From contig NZ_VKDC01000004.1 in NCBI RefSeq assembly GCF_007097395.1, forward strand, positions 62,001 through 126,000: DNA of 64,000 nt, given 5' to 3'. Each line of letters begins with the position of its first letter. Position 1 is the first letter of the stretch. Shown here piece after piece: positions 17,851-26,747 of this stretch. Below the pieces are notes generated by a model. That model ran no database searches and was not told the origin of the DNA. It saw only the letters and a program-made list of their open reading frames with translations. The position numbers and the translations under genes were made by a program. This stretch comes from Fulvivirga sp. M361. GTDB lineage: Bacteria > Bacteroidota > Bacteroidia > Cytophagales > Cyclobacteriaceae.

Positions 17851-18652
17851 TACGACGTATAAAATCTATCACCTTTCGCACTGAACCATGTTTATCGAGC
17901 AGCTCCTGAGCCTCTATTTTATCTATAGATAGTTCCTCCATTAGCATACGAACGCCACGGTCTACCAGCTTGTTATTGCTAAGCTGCATATCCACCATTT
18001 TATTACCTTTCACTCTCCCCAACTGGATCATAACAGCAGTGGAAATCATATTCAGTACCAGCTTTTGGGCTGTGCCTGCTTTCATACGCGTACTGCCGGT
18101 AACAAACTCAGGACCTACGATCACTTCAATAGGAAAGGTAACTGTATGTGCCAGTTCTGAATCACGGTTACAGACAATACATCCGGTGATAAGCCCCCGG
18201 TTATATGCTTCAGTTACTCCTCCTATCACATAGGGTGTAGCGCCGGAAGCAGCAATACCTATGACCACATCTTTGTGATTGATCTGGTATTCCTGCATAT
18301 CTTTCCATGCCTGGCGGGTATCATCTTCGGCAAACTCCACTGCCTTACGAATAGCTCCATCCCCTCCTGCAATGATACCGATCACTACGCCTTGAGGCAT
18401 ACCGAACGTGGGAGGTATTTCCGAAGCATCCACGATACCTAACCGGCCACTGGTACCTGCTCCAATATAAAAGATCCTACCTCCCATTTCAAGCTGTTTT
18501 ACTAAAACGGGCACCAATGCTTCAATCTGGGGCATAGCCCTCATCACAGCTTTAGGGACCGTATTATCTTCCTGATTAATGTTTACCAGGATATCCCGAA
18601 CGGACATCTCTTCGAGGTTGTGATAGTGGGAAGTGGATTCAGTGATGGTCAT
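17837..18652 (-). CDS. murQ: N-acetylmuramic acid 6-phosphate etherase MurQ
   Basis: 271 residues, slightly shorter than the usual 295-305. The SIS domain contains the diagnostic 'GAGTSGRLGIVDASEIPPTF' segment. The second signature is 'GSTRMKAGTAQKLVLNMIST'; 'IAASGATPYVIGG' lies between. MurQ removes the lactyl ether from MurNAc 6-phosphate to give GlcNAc 6-phosphate and D-lactate in the cytoplasm. The start lies 10 bases after the kinase gene at 18663-19502, so the two form an operon that first phosphorylates and then converts amino sugars recovered from peptidoglycan. Confidence 0.95.
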   Translation of the reverse strand: MTITESTSHYHNLEEMSVRDILVNINQEDNTVPKAVMRAMPQIEALVPVLVKQLEMGGRIFYIGAGTSGRLGIVDASEIPPTFGMPQGVVIGIIAGGDGAIRKAVEFAEDDTRQAWKDMQEYQINHKDVVIGIAASGATPYVIGGVTEAYNRGLITGCIVCNRDSELAHTVTFPIEVIVGPEFVTGSTRMKAGTAQKLVLNMISTAVMIQLGRVKGNKMVDMQLSNNKLVDRGVRMLMEELSIDKIEAQELLDKHGSVRKVIDFIRRNARD

Positions 18653-18662
18653 CTTTTCAAAA

Positions 18663-19502
18663 TTACTTCTTTTGGTGAAATAAGGTCAACCCGGCTATAG
18701 GGCTTTCTACAATATTTTTCACTATTATACCACGGTCATTGGCTACCTGCCTGAGTATGTTACTAAAGTAAAAAGCGACAGACCCGGAAAAATGGACCGG
18801 CACTTCATTGATCTGCGGATAATCCATTAAATTCTTGTCAAAAAAAGCGTTAAAGCCATCATACACCAAACGGTAACAGTACGGTTCTTTCAAATTTTGA
18901 AAAATGAAACGAGCAAAGCCAGCTAAAAACCTACCTGGCAACGCCTCCTGATACACTTTATATAAAATAACATCCCTATCCAGTTGAAATCGTTTTTCCA
19001 GTCGACGGGCTATTACGTCCGGCACATCATTTCTCAAATAATCCGCCATCAATATTTTTCCAAAATAAGCCCCGCTGCCTTCGTCTCCCAGGATATATCC
19101 CAGTGCTGACACATTATCAAGAATAATGTCACCATCATAAAAACAGGAATTAGCCCCGGTCCCCAATATACAAGCTATGCCACGGGCCGTACCGCATAAT
19201 GCCCGTGCCACCCCAAGCATGTCGTCATGGATATTAATTTCCGCACGAGCGAAATGCTTTTCGAGTACAATATGGACTTGCTCACAATTGCTTTCTGAAC
19301 CGCAGCCGGCCCCATAATAAAATATCTGCTCCACATCATCTCGCAAAAGGGACGAAGGCATTTGAGCAACTTCCTTATCCAGTTGCCTCAGGTCCTGATA
19401 GGTTGGATTGAATCCCAGGGTTTGATGCTGTTCTATAGTATTCTCTTTTGTGATCCAACGCCAATCCGTTTTAGATGCACCACTATCGGCAATTAAGATC
19501 AT
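18663..19502 (-). CDS. BadF/BadG-family N-acetyl amino-sugar kinase
   Basis: 279 residues of the BadF/BadG/BcrA/BcrD ATPase family. The phosphate-1 motif is 'MILIADSGASKTDWRW' and the second is 'ILGTGANSCFYDG'; 'LGDEGSGAYFGK' is characteristic of N-acetylglucosamine kinases of this group. Because murQ follows after 10 bases, the likely substrate is MurNAc or GlcNAc, giving the 6-phosphate used by MurQ, as for the MurNAc kinases known from other Bacteroidota. I infer the substrate from context only. Head of the three-gene minus-strand operon. Confidence 0.88.
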   Translation of the reverse strand: MILIADSGASKTDWRWITKENTIEQHQTLGFNPTYQDLRQLDKEVAQMPSSLLRDDVEQIFYYGAGCGSESNCEQVHIVLEKHFARAEINIHDDMLGVARALCGTARGIACILGTGANSCFYDGDIILDNVSALGYILGDEGSGAYFGKILMADYLRNDVPDVIARRLEKRFQLDRDVILYKVYQEALPGRFLAGFARFIFQNLKEPYCYRLVYDGFNAFFDKNLMDYPQINEVPVHFSGSVAFYFSNILRQVANDRGIIVKNIVESPIAGLTLFHQKK

Positions 19503-19622
19503 ATAACTCGGTTCCGAAATATATCCATGTAGGTCAAAGCTGTAGAGTGTAAAAATATACAGTAGTATCGAAAAAACCAGCCCGGGGCTTTTATAGGCAA
19601 AAAATGATGCATCCCTTTTTGA

Positions 19623-19853
19623 TTATACCAGGCGTCCAACTACTTCAAACTTTTGAAAAACGGTCTCCGTGTGCGGAGCATCTTTCAATTCGGCCGTAAG
19701 GTCCTGACCAGCCCAATGCTCATAATGTTTGCCGTCTCTCCAAAGTCTCGAGTCCGTCACCTCATATATAACTCCCTCATAGGCAACCCATACTTCTTCA
19801 CGGTCCTGCCCGTTACGTAAGGCAAGTTGTTGTTGGGTATATAGGTTTGGCAT
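19623..19853 (-). CDS. Small cytochrome-b5-like heme/steroid-binding domain protein
   Basis: 76 residues comprising one cytochrome-b5-like domain: 'LYTQQQLALRNGQDREEVWV', 'YEGVIYEVTDSRLWRDGKHY', 'HWAGQDLT' and 'APHTETVFQKFEVVG'. The family variant found in bacteria and MAPR proteins keeps this core, and His residues around 'HYEHWAGQDL' and 'PHTE' could contact heme. There is no signal peptide or anchor, so it should be cytoplasmic. It is 13 bases downstream of the RDD membrane protein and likely co-transcribed with it. Its redox or ligand partner is unknown. Confidence 0.85.
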   Translation of the reverse strand: MPNLYTQQQLALRNGQDREEVWVAYEGVIYEVTDSRLWRDGKHYEHWAGQDLTAELKDAPHTETVFQKFEVVGRLV

Positions 19854-19866
19854 GAAAATAGATTCT

Positions 19867-20577
19867 CTAAGACAACGAAGTCAAATGATTATAATCCTTT
19901 AGCACAGTATACAAAAACTTTACCGGTGGCATATCACTTTGCACGTTCAAATGAGCTTTCACCTTTTCTGTCACCGCTATTACCGGCCTGCTATTGGCCT
20001 GCTCTTTATTTACTCGTAATGCTTCCCTAATGATACTTATATCCTCATCACCTAAATGTTCAGCTTCCAAAAATACCGGTTGGTATTCATTATCCATGTT
20101 TTTGATCAGTTGATGCGACGTAACGTTCACATGGCCGCCAATTCTAACGACGGTGGTACCTGCAGCCATATCTCCCAGACGCTGGCCTTTATCACTTACT
20201 GCAATGATGATCACTGCTATAGCTCCTGAAAACAGGCCTATATCAATGGGCCGGAGTATCCAGCGCAAAATGTATCCTCCTAGTGTAGCCGGAGAGCCAT
20301 CCAAACGAACCACTTTAATGTTCATCTGCTTTTTCCCCAGGCTCTGCCCGTTAAAAGCCACCTCACAGATCAAATGATAGAAAAAAACGGGGAGGTATGC
20401 CCCAATAAACAACCATTCAGTACCAATACCTGCCCTGGCCAGCGACCAGAAAACAGCAATCAGGTAAGCAATAGTAATGACGGAATCTATCAAAAAGGCC
20501 CCAATCCTGTCACCAATACCGGCTGTAGCATAATCTATGGCTACATTTTGGGTCGTTCTGATATTTACACTTTGCAC
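19867..20577 (-). CDS. RDD-family membrane protein
   Basis: 236 residues. The RDD domain covers residues about 10-145 with the naming residues in 'IGDRIGAFLIDSVITIAYLI' and three to four membrane helices, then 'GQSLGKKQMNIKVVRLDGSP' and 'GQRLGDMAAGTTVV'. A soluble tail of about 90 residues follows, facing the cytoplasm. RDD proteins are of uncertain function, some being cation antiporter-like. In Bacteroidota, RDD genes often sit beside the SpoIIM-DUF4129-DUF4350-MoxR-DUF58 cluster, as here (separated by the dipeptidase and on the opposite strand). Confidence 0.9.
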   Translation of the reverse strand: MQSVNIRTTQNVAIDYATAGIGDRIGAFLIDSVITIAYLIAVFWSLARAGIGTEWLFIGAYLPVFFYHLICEVAFNGQSLGKKQMNIKVVRLDGSPATLGGYILRWILRPIDIGLFSGAIAVIIIAVSDKGQRLGDMAAGTTVVRIGGHVNVTSHQLIKNMDNEYQPVFLEAEHLGDEDISIIREALRVNKEQANSRPVIAVTEKVKAHLNVQSDMPPVKFLYTVLKDYNHLTSLS

Positions 20578-20600
20578 ACCGACTATTTTTCTATAAATTT

Positions 20601-20630
20601 CAAAAATAATAAGAAGCCTAAATAAACAAC
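20601..20630 (-). promoter_or_regulatory. Probable promoter of the RDD / cytochrome-b5-like operon
   Basis: On the minus strand GTTG (20627-20630) is 18 bases before TATTTTTG (20601-20608), close to the Bacteroidota consensus. The RDD start codon is 24 bases beyond. Confidence 0.5.
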
Positions 20631-20634
20631 GGAC

Positions 20635-21894
20635 ATGCAGAAAGTTTTATACTCTTTATTCATTACTTGCCTTTTCTTTACCTCTTGTTCTACAGAAACA
20701 AAGGAAGAGGCCTCAGCCCCTACAGATGAGGAGCTAAAAACCAAAGCTTTAGAGTTGGCAAAAAAATTTATCATTACCGACGGACATATCGACTTACCCT
20801 ACCGGCTTAAAGCCGCTGATTTTGATATCAATACAGACAAAGACGATATACTTTCCGTAGAAAAAGGTGATTTTGATTATGAACGCTGCAAGGCGGGCGG
20901 GCTGGACGCTCCCTTTATGTCGATCTATATCCCTGCTCGCTACCAGGTAACAGGCGGGGCAAAAGAATTGGCCGATACATTGATCAATATGGTAGAAAGT
21001 ATCAGCGACGCTTTCCCCGACAAGTTTCAGGTAGCTGTTTCGCCAAAGCAAGTGCAGGAAAACTTCGAAAAGGGTATCATATCCTTACCTATGGGAATGG
21101 AAAACGGCGCTCCAATAGGTGATGACCTGGCTAACGTAGATTATTTCCATAAAAGGGGGATCAGGTACGTTACGCTTACTCATTCAAAAGATAACCTGAT
21201 CTGTGACTCTTCTTATGACACTACCCGTACCTGGAACGGACTGAGCCCTTTTGGACGTGAAGTAGTAAAAGAAATGAATCGTGTAGGTATAATGGTAGAT
21301 GTATCTCATATTTCAGACAGCACGTTTTACCAGGTAATGGAAATTGCAGAGGCTCCGGTAATTGCCTCTCATTCATCCTGCAGACATTTCACACCTGACT
21401 TTGAAAGAAACATGAGTGATGATATGATCACACTTTTGGGTGAAAAAGAAGGGGTAATACAAATTAATTTCGGATCTACTTTTATCGACTCGGCAGTGGC
21501 CGCCTACACCAATGAAACCAGGGGTAAACTGGCAAAAATGCTAAAAGAAGAAGGGCTCACCTTTGATGATTCAGCCGCCCAGGAAGTGATAGAAACATTT
21601 AGAACAGAATTCCCTAGCAAGTATTCAAATGTTCAGCGTGTTGCCGACCATATAGACCTGGTAGTGAAACTGGCCGGTATAGATCATGTAGGACTTGGAT
21701 CTGACTTTGATGGAGTAGGCGACTCTCTTCCGGAGGGTCTGAAAGATGTTTCACACTATCCTAACCTGATCCATGAGCTGTTGAAAAGAGGGTATTCGGA
21801 AGAAGATATAGAAAAAATATGCTATAAAAATGTATTCCGGGTATGGAACGCGGTAGAAAAAGTAGCCCGGGAGAAGCAAAATTCTAACACCTGA
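20635..21894 (+). CDS. Membrane dipeptidase, peptidase family M19 (lipoprotein)
   Basis: 419 residues with a lipoprotein signal ending 'LFFTSCSTE', so it is anchored in the cell envelope. The renal-dipeptidase fold shows the metal ligands in order: 'DGHIDLPYRL' (HxD), Glu in 'PMGMENGAP', His in 'MVDVSHISD' and 'IASHSSCRHF', and Asp in 'GLGSDFDGVGD'. The family hydrolyses dipeptides, often with D-amino acids in the second position, which fits turnover of peptidoglycan peptides in the periplasm. It lies between the RDD gene (divergent) and the SpoIIM operon (same strand, 80-base gap). Confidence 0.93.
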   Translation: MQKVLYSLFITCLFFTSCSTETKEEASAPTDEELKTKALELAKKFIITDGHIDLPYRLKAADFDINTDKDDILSVEKGDFDYERCKAGGLDAPFMSIYIPARYQVTGGAKELADTLINMVESISDAFPDKFQVAVSPKQVQENFEKGIISLPMGMENGAPIGDDLANVDYFHKRGIRYVTLTHSKDNLICDSSYDTTRTWNGLSPFGREVVKEMNRVGIMVDVSHISDSTFYQVMEIAEAPVIASHSSCRHFTPDFERNMSDDMITLLGEKEGVIQINFGSTFIDSAVAAYTNETRGKLAKMLKEEGLTFDDSAAQEVIETFRTEFPSKYSNVQRVADHIDLVVKLAGIDHVGLGSDFDGVGDSLPEGLKDVSHYPNLIHELLKRGYSEEDIEKICYKNVFRVWNAVEKVAREKQNSNT

Positions 21895-21974
21895 CTTTAG
21901 TAGAGATTCCCGGACCAACATTGAAAAGTGTGATTCCCGACGTGATGAACGCCGACAATACAACCCAATGACGA

Positions 21975-22937
21975 ATGAAAGAAGCGGCCTTTGTAAAACA
22001 AAATCTTCAACGTTGGCAGGAATTCGAAAAATCCCTGGAAAAAGAAAACACACTTGGACCGGACCAACTCGCTGAGATATTTATCCAAATTACGGATGAT
22101 CTCTCTTTTTCAAGGACACAGTACCCTAAGAGTGACACAACCAGGTACCTTAACAATCTGGCTTCAGGAGTGCACCTGGAGATTTACAAGAATAAGAAAG
22201 AGGATAAAAATCGTTTTATCACCTTCTGGAAACATGAATTACCCTTTCTTTTTAAGAGCGCACACCGCCAATTAGCCTATGCTTTCATCATTTTTTCTCT
22301 TGCTGCCGCAATGGGAGTGATATCGGTAGTAAATGATGAAAATTTTGTACGTCTTATCCTGGGTGATGGCTATGTTAATATGACGTTAGACAACATCGAA
22401 AAGGGTAATCCTCTCGGCGTATATGGCAAAACAAATGAAGCCGATATGTTTTTTGGTATCACGTTTAATAACATTAAAGTATCCTTTACCGCCTTTGCCG
22501 CTGGCCTTCTTATATCTATTGGCACCGGCTTTTTATTGTTTTATAATGGTTTAATGGTAGGAACTTTCTTTACTTTCCTGGCACAAAAAGGTTTTTTGGC
22601 GGACTCACTATTAATTGTAATGTTACATGGCACGCTTGAGCTTTCAGCCATCATTCTTGCAGGGGCGGCGGGCTTCGTTATGGGAAATAGCATTCTTTTT
22701 CCAGGAACTTACAGCAGGCTGGCATCATTCAAAAAAGGGGCTAAAAAGGGGCTAAAAATTGTGATGGGTCTCATGCCGGTTTTTATTATCGCAGGGTTTA
22801 TCGAGTCATTTATAACGCGGTATACCTTTATGCACTGGTCCGTTAAGCTGGCGGTGGTGGCATTATCTGCTTTTTTTATCATTTATTATTTTATTTTTTA
22901 TCCTATTAAACTTCATAAGGATGAGCGAAAACCCTAG
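21975..22937 (+). CDS. Stage II sporulation protein M (SpoIIM)-family membrane protein
   Basis: 320 residues. A cytoplasmic N-terminal helical part (to about residue 95) is followed by five or more membrane helices with the SpoIIM/DUF95 signature 'FFGITFNNIKVSFTAFAAGL' and 'GTFFTFLAQKG', 'LHGTLELSAIILAGAAGFVM'. In sporulating Firmicutes SpoIIM acts in engulfment; in non-sporulating Bacteroidota the homologue occurs with MoxR/DUF58 genes and its role is unknown. It is the first gene of a tight operon: the next start lies 17 bases before its stop. Confidence 0.9.
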   Translation: MKEAAFVKQNLQRWQEFEKSLEKENTLGPDQLAEIFIQITDDLSFSRTQYPKSDTTRYLNNLASGVHLEIYKNKKEDKNRFITFWKHELPFLFKSAHRQLAYAFIIFSLAAAMGVISVVNDENFVRLILGDGYVNMTLDNIEKGNPLGVYGKTNEADMFFGITFNNIKVSFTAFAAGLLISIGTGFLLFYNGLMVGTFFTFLAQKGFLADSLLIVMLHGTLELSAIILAGAAGFVMGNSILFPGTYSRLASFKKGAKKGLKIVMGLMPVFIIAGFIESFITRYTFMHWSVKLAVVALSAFFIIYYFIFYPIKLHKDERKP

Positions 22938-23895
22938 CATCGAATACCATAAAACACGGGATTTCAGTAAAAAGATCAACGCCACCATAGAGTTTATCAA
23001 AGAGAATTTCAAGCCTCTTTTTAAAGCATTACTATATATCGCAGGACCTCCCGTTATACTCGGCAGTGTATTAATGTCGCAAATACTCGATCATTTCATG
23101 ACCTTCATGACCATCACCGGCCAGGGAGGAGATGTAATAGACCCCAGTCAATTTCTGGAGCTGATACCACCAGCCCTTGGGGCCATGTTATTTTTGTTGA
23201 TAGGAGGTACTGCACTGGTAGCTGTTGTGCATGATTATATGATTTTATACGAACAGCAAGGAAAAAATATCACGGTCCAGGAAGTCTGGGAACGGACCAA
23301 AAAGTCCTTTTGGAACGTGCTCAGCACAATGCTGCTATATGTTGTAGTACTTCTCCTCGTATATGCTGTCATATTGATACCAACCATTTTATTCTCTTTG
23401 GTTTCTCCGGCGCTCATGGTGTTGGGTATTTTCATTGCCTATGGAGGGGCCATTTACATGATCATTACCTTTTCACTACTTTTCGTAGTAAGGGCGTATG
23501 AAAGGGTCTCTTTTTTAAAGGCCATTTTCCGGTGCTTTGAACTGATCAAAGGAAAATGGTGGAGTACGTTTGGAGTGTTTTTTGTCACCAGTTTTGTTCA
23601 AAGCCTTATCTCCTCCATATTTTTTATTCCCTGGTACGTTATTTTTATCATTCAAATGCTTCATGAAACAGGCGCCACTGAATTTGGAGAGCCAGGTATA
23701 ATAGCCCAGATAATTGGTGCGGCTTCTTTGCTTTTATATCTGGTCACCAGCTACCTGCTTTATTGCATTCCACTTATCGCCATTGCATTTCAATATTTTA
23801 ACCTGGTTGAACGAAAAGAGTCCCGCGGGCTTATGGCAAAAATCGAATCATTTGGTACTTCTTCAACACAACATGATGAAGAGGAACATTATTAG
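22921..23895 (+). CDS. Polytopic membrane protein of the SpoIIM-MoxR-DUF58 operon
   Basis: 324 residues with a short cytoplasmic N terminus and about six membrane helices ('LLIGGTALVAVVHDYMILY', 'VVVLLLVYAVILIPTILFSL', 'LLYCIPLIAIAFQYFNLVE'). The C terminus is soluble. The layout resembles DUF975/DUF4013-type and GlpQ-associated membrane domains, but I cannot name the family. It overlaps SpoIIM by 17 bases and the DUF4129 gene by 23 bases, indicating coupled translation within one functional unit. Confidence 0.85.
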   Translation: MSENPSIEYHKTRDFSKKINATIEFIKENFKPLFKALLYIAGPPVILGSVLMSQILDHFMTFMTITGQGGDVIDPSQFLELIPPALGAMLFLLIGGTALVAVVHDYMILYEQQGKNITVQEVWERTKKSFWNVLSTMLLYVVVLLLVYAVILIPTILFSLVSPALMVLGIFIAYGGAIYMIITFSLLFVVRAYERVSFLKAIFRCFELIKGKWWSTFGVFFVTSFVQSLISSIFFIPWYVIFIIQMLHETGATEFGEPGIIAQIIGAASLLLYLVTSYLLYCIPLIAIAFQYFNLVERKESRGLMAKIESFGTSSTQHDEEEHY

Positions 23896-24586
23896 CCTGG
23901 TATTGACCCTGTCTTTTTTCATTGTCAACAGCTATGGTCAGTTACCCTCTATTACGTATGACTCCATGCAAAGGGAATGGAGACCATACGATGCTGAAAA
24001 AATAGACGAATACAAATCAGACCCGGATTTTGATTATGGTAACCGGCCCGTCCCTGCGCAAAGCCTGTGGGACCGCTTCTTAGCCTGGTTGAATACGATA
24101 ATAGGTAGAGCCATATACATGGGAACCACCACACCTATAGGCAAAATCCTGATCTATGTATTGATAGGAGCTATTATTATTTACGCATTGCTCAAACTAT
24201 TTAAGGTGGACATCCGAAAGGCCTTTTTCAGCACCTCAGACTCTGGCGTATTGGCCCATGAAATTCATCATGAAAACATTCACCAAATGGATTTCGAACA
24301 CCTTATTAAGGAAGCTATAAACAAAAATGAATTTAAACAGGCCATCAGGCTTATTTACCTCTTTGCTTTAAAACACCTGGCCGATCAACATATGATCCAG
24401 TGGCAACCTGGCAAGACAAATCATGATTATTTGGAAGAGTTAAAAGAAGAAAAGATAAAAAACGGCTTCAGCTCACTTAGCTTCTATTTTGAATATGCGT
24501 GGTATGGTGACTTCACAATCTCTAAAGATCTCTTTAGTGACATCCATGTCTTGTTTGAGTCATGGAAAAAGGAACTGCCTGAATGA
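23873..24586 (+). CDS. DUF4129 domain protein
   Basis: 237 residues from the ATG at 23873 (a second ATG follows at once). The frame is open upstream to 23714 but that part lies inside the previous gene and lacks a signal, while this start gives the signal peptide 'IISLVLTLSFFIVNSYGQ'. One membrane helix ('IGKILIYVLIGAIIIYALL') precedes the cytoplasmic DUF4129 domain ('LIKEAINKNEFKQAIRLIYL', 'YFEYAWYGDF'). The family is usually found with MoxR and DUF58 genes and its biochemical role is not established. Overlaps the next gene by 4 bases (ATGA type). Confidence 0.87.
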   Translation: MMKRNIISLVLTLSFFIVNSYGQLPSITYDSMQREWRPYDAEKIDEYKSDPDFDYGNRPVPAQSLWDRFLAWLNTIIGRAIYMGTTTPIGKILIYVLIGAIIIYALLKLFKVDIRKAFFSTSDSGVLAHEIHHENIHQMDFEHLIKEAINKNEFKQAIRLIYLFALKHLADQHMIQWQPGKTNHDYLEELKEEKIKNGFSSLSFYFEYAWYGDFTISKDLFSDIHVLFESWKKELPE

Positions 24587-25764
24587 AAAAAGACTTAAAA
24601 TATATTATTTTCCTGGCAGCAGGGGCCCTTCTCTACATTGGCATAGAAGTCCTGTCTCCTAAACCTGTAGACTGGACAGTAACATTTTCTCACCGGGATA
24701 AAAACCCATTTGGCGCTTATCTTATTAATGAACGAATGCCTGACCTGTTTCCTTCCAATGACATCAAAAACGTTAACCTCACGCTGTACGAATTACAAGA
24801 TTCTACTCCTGAGAATGTACTGATACTGGCCTCTACCTTTAGTCCTACTGAAGAAGATGTGACTTCCTTACTGGAAATGGTGCATGATGGTGCTAATGTG
24901 TTTATTGCTGCCGAATATTTTTCAGGGACCTTTTCAGACAGTCTGAAACTGGCCAGCAAGGATTATTTTTTTAATGAAAACTTAATGGAAAACATCATCC
25001 AAAGTGATACGGCTAAACTCCATTTTGTGAATACAGGTATTACCTCATCAGGATATAGCTATCGCAGAAATAATACGCACAACTATTTTTCCAGCTTCGA
25101 TACAGTTCGCACCAGCGTTTTGGCCCTTAATGACCTGGATGAAGCGGTATTTATACAATCAAAATGGGGAGCAGGAAACTTTTACCTATGTACCACCCCT
25201 CTGGCATTTACCAATAACTACTTACTTTTCGAGGAAAACAATGAGTTTACAAGTAAAACTCTTTCGCATTTACCGAAAAAAGACCTGTTCTGGACCGAAT
25301 ATTACCAGCTAGGCAGAATGGAAGCCCAAACGCCACTACGTTTTATCTTGACATCAGAACCTTTGAAATGGGGATACTACATCGCTATTTTATCTCTGTT
25401 GCTGTTCATTCTGTTTGAAACCAAGCGAAAGCAACGTATTATACCTATTATTACTCCTTTAGGGAATACTACCCTGGAATTTGTAGGTACCATAAGCAAC
25501 CTGTACTTCTATAAAAAAGACCACCGAAGCATCGCCGAGAAAAGGATCAATTTTTTTATGGATCAACTCAGATCAACCTATCGCTTATCGTATAGTGAGG
25601 GCGGCGAAAGCTGGTTGGAAAGCGTAGCCGGTAAAACGGGTAAGCCCGTAGAAGACATTAATGACCTCTTCAATCTTATACAGCAGATAAGAAGTAAGCC
25701 CCAAATTACTGAACAAGCGTTAAAAGAACTGAATAATAAAATGGATGATCTTAATTTAGCCTAA
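24583..25764 (+). CDS. DUF4350 domain membrane protein
   Basis: 393 residues. An N-terminal membrane helix ('IIFLAAGALLYIGIEVL') is followed by the extracytoplasmic DUF4350 domain ('DKNPFGAYLINERMPDLFP', 'NVLILASTFSPTEEDV', 'GANVFIAAEYFSG'), a Rossmann-like fold related to GATase domains. A second helix ('GYYIAILSLLLFILFET') and a cytoplasmic helical tail follow. Always seen in clusters with DUF4129, MoxR and DUF58; function unproven. Its start overlaps the preceding stop by 4 bases and its stop is 2 bases before the MoxR gene. Confidence 0.88.
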   Translation: MKKDLKYIIFLAAGALLYIGIEVLSPKPVDWTVTFSHRDKNPFGAYLINERMPDLFPSNDIKNVNLTLYELQDSTPENVLILASTFSPTEEDVTSLLEMVHDGANVFIAAEYFSGTFSDSLKLASKDYFFNENLMENIIQSDTAKLHFVNTGITSSGYSYRRNNTHNYFSSFDTVRTSVLALNDLDEAVFIQSKWGAGNFYLCTTPLAFTNNYLLFEENNEFTSKTLSHLPKKDLFWTEYYQLGRMEAQTPLRFILTSEPLKWGYYIAILSLLLFILFETKRKQRIIPIITPLGNTTLEFVGTISNLYFYKKDHRSIAEKRINFFMDQLRSTYRLSYSEGGESWLESVAGKTGKPVEDINDLFNLIQQIRSKPQITEQALKELNNKMDDLNLA

Positions 25765-25766
25765 AT

Positions 25767-26747
25767 ATGGAAAACGACGAGTTATTCAAAAGCCGGGTGG
25801 ACCTGTCTGCCCTGAAGCAAAGTGTAGATAGTATTAAGCAGGAAATAGGGAAAGTAATTGTCGGTCAGGATAAAATGATCGATCTGCTGATCGTTTCTAT
25901 CTTAGCGGATGGGCACGTGTTGCTGGAAGGAGTGCCCGGAGTAGCTAAAACCTTAACTGCCAAGCTTATCAGCAAAGTGATTGATGCTGATTTTTCACGT
26001 ATCCAGTTCACTCCTGACCTTATGCCGTCAGATGTACTCGGCACATCAGTATTCAATTTAAAAAGTTCAGAGTTTACGTTCAAACGGGGTCCCATTTTCT
26101 CAAACATTTTATTAATAGATGAAATAAACCGTGCCCCCGCAAAAACACAATCTGCACTTTTTGAAGTAATGGAAGAACGACAGGTAACAGTAGATGGCAA
26201 AACCTACACTATGGATGAGCCCTACCTGGTAGTAGCCACGCAAAACCCAATAGAACAGGAAGGTACTTACAGGCTGCCGGAAGCTCAACTGGACAGGTTC
26301 TTATTCAAGATCGAAGTAAATTACCCTAACCTGGACGAAGAGATACTGATCCTCAAAGGCCATCATGAACGAAGGAAAAAAGAAGAGCTTAGCCGTATTG
26401 ATATCGTTTTAACCAGAGATCAGATCAAGGATTATCGTGCTAAGGTGCATGAACTTCATGTGGACGAAAACCTCATGCAGTACATCGCAAAAATTGTGCA
26501 TGAAACACGAAATAGTCCTAACCTCTATCTGGGCGCCTCACCACGGGCTTCTATTGCTATTCTCCAAAGCGCCAAGGCTTTTGCAGGTGTCCAGGGAAGA
26601 GATTTTATTAACCCTGAAGATATAAAGTTTGTTGCAAAACCAGTGTTACGCCACCGGGTGATCCTCACCCCTGAAAAAGAAATGGAAGGACAGTCTGTTG
26701 ATGATATTATTGACCAAACTATCGAAAAGATAGAAATCCCCCGATGA
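25767..26747 (+). CDS. MoxR-family AAA+ ATPase (operon copy)
   Basis: 326 residues with Walker A 'GVPGVAKT', Walker B 'ILLIDEINRAP', sensor 1 region 'VVATQNPIEQEGTYRLPEA' and arginine-finger region 'LDRFLFKIEV'; the C-terminal lid has 'GASPRASIAIL'. MoxR ATPases act as chaperones or co-factor inserters for partner proteins with VWA or DUF58 domains. The DUF58 partner is encoded next, with a 4-base overlap. A second MoxR gene is at 55122-56087, and the two differ clearly in sequence. Confidence 0.95.
   Translation: MENDELFKSRVDLSALKQSVDSIKQEIGKVIVGQDKMIDLLIVSILADGHVLLEGVPGVAKTLTAKLISKVIDADFSRIQFTPDLMPSDVLGTSVFNLKSSEFTFKRGPIFSNILLIDEINRAPAKTQSALFEVMEERQVTVDGKTYTMDEPYLVVATQNPIEQEGTYRLPEAQLDRFLFKIEVNYPNLDEEILILKGHHERRKKEELSRIDIVLTRDQIKDYRAKVHELHVDENLMQYIAKIVHETRNSPNLYLGASPRASIAILQSAKAFAGVQGRDFINPEDIKFVAKPVLRHRVILTPEKEMEGQSVDDIIDQTIEKIEIPR

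Noticed and set aside
23714-23872. Longer N terminus for the DUF4129 gene
   Set aside because: It lies wholly within the previous gene in another frame; the signal peptide begins at 23873.
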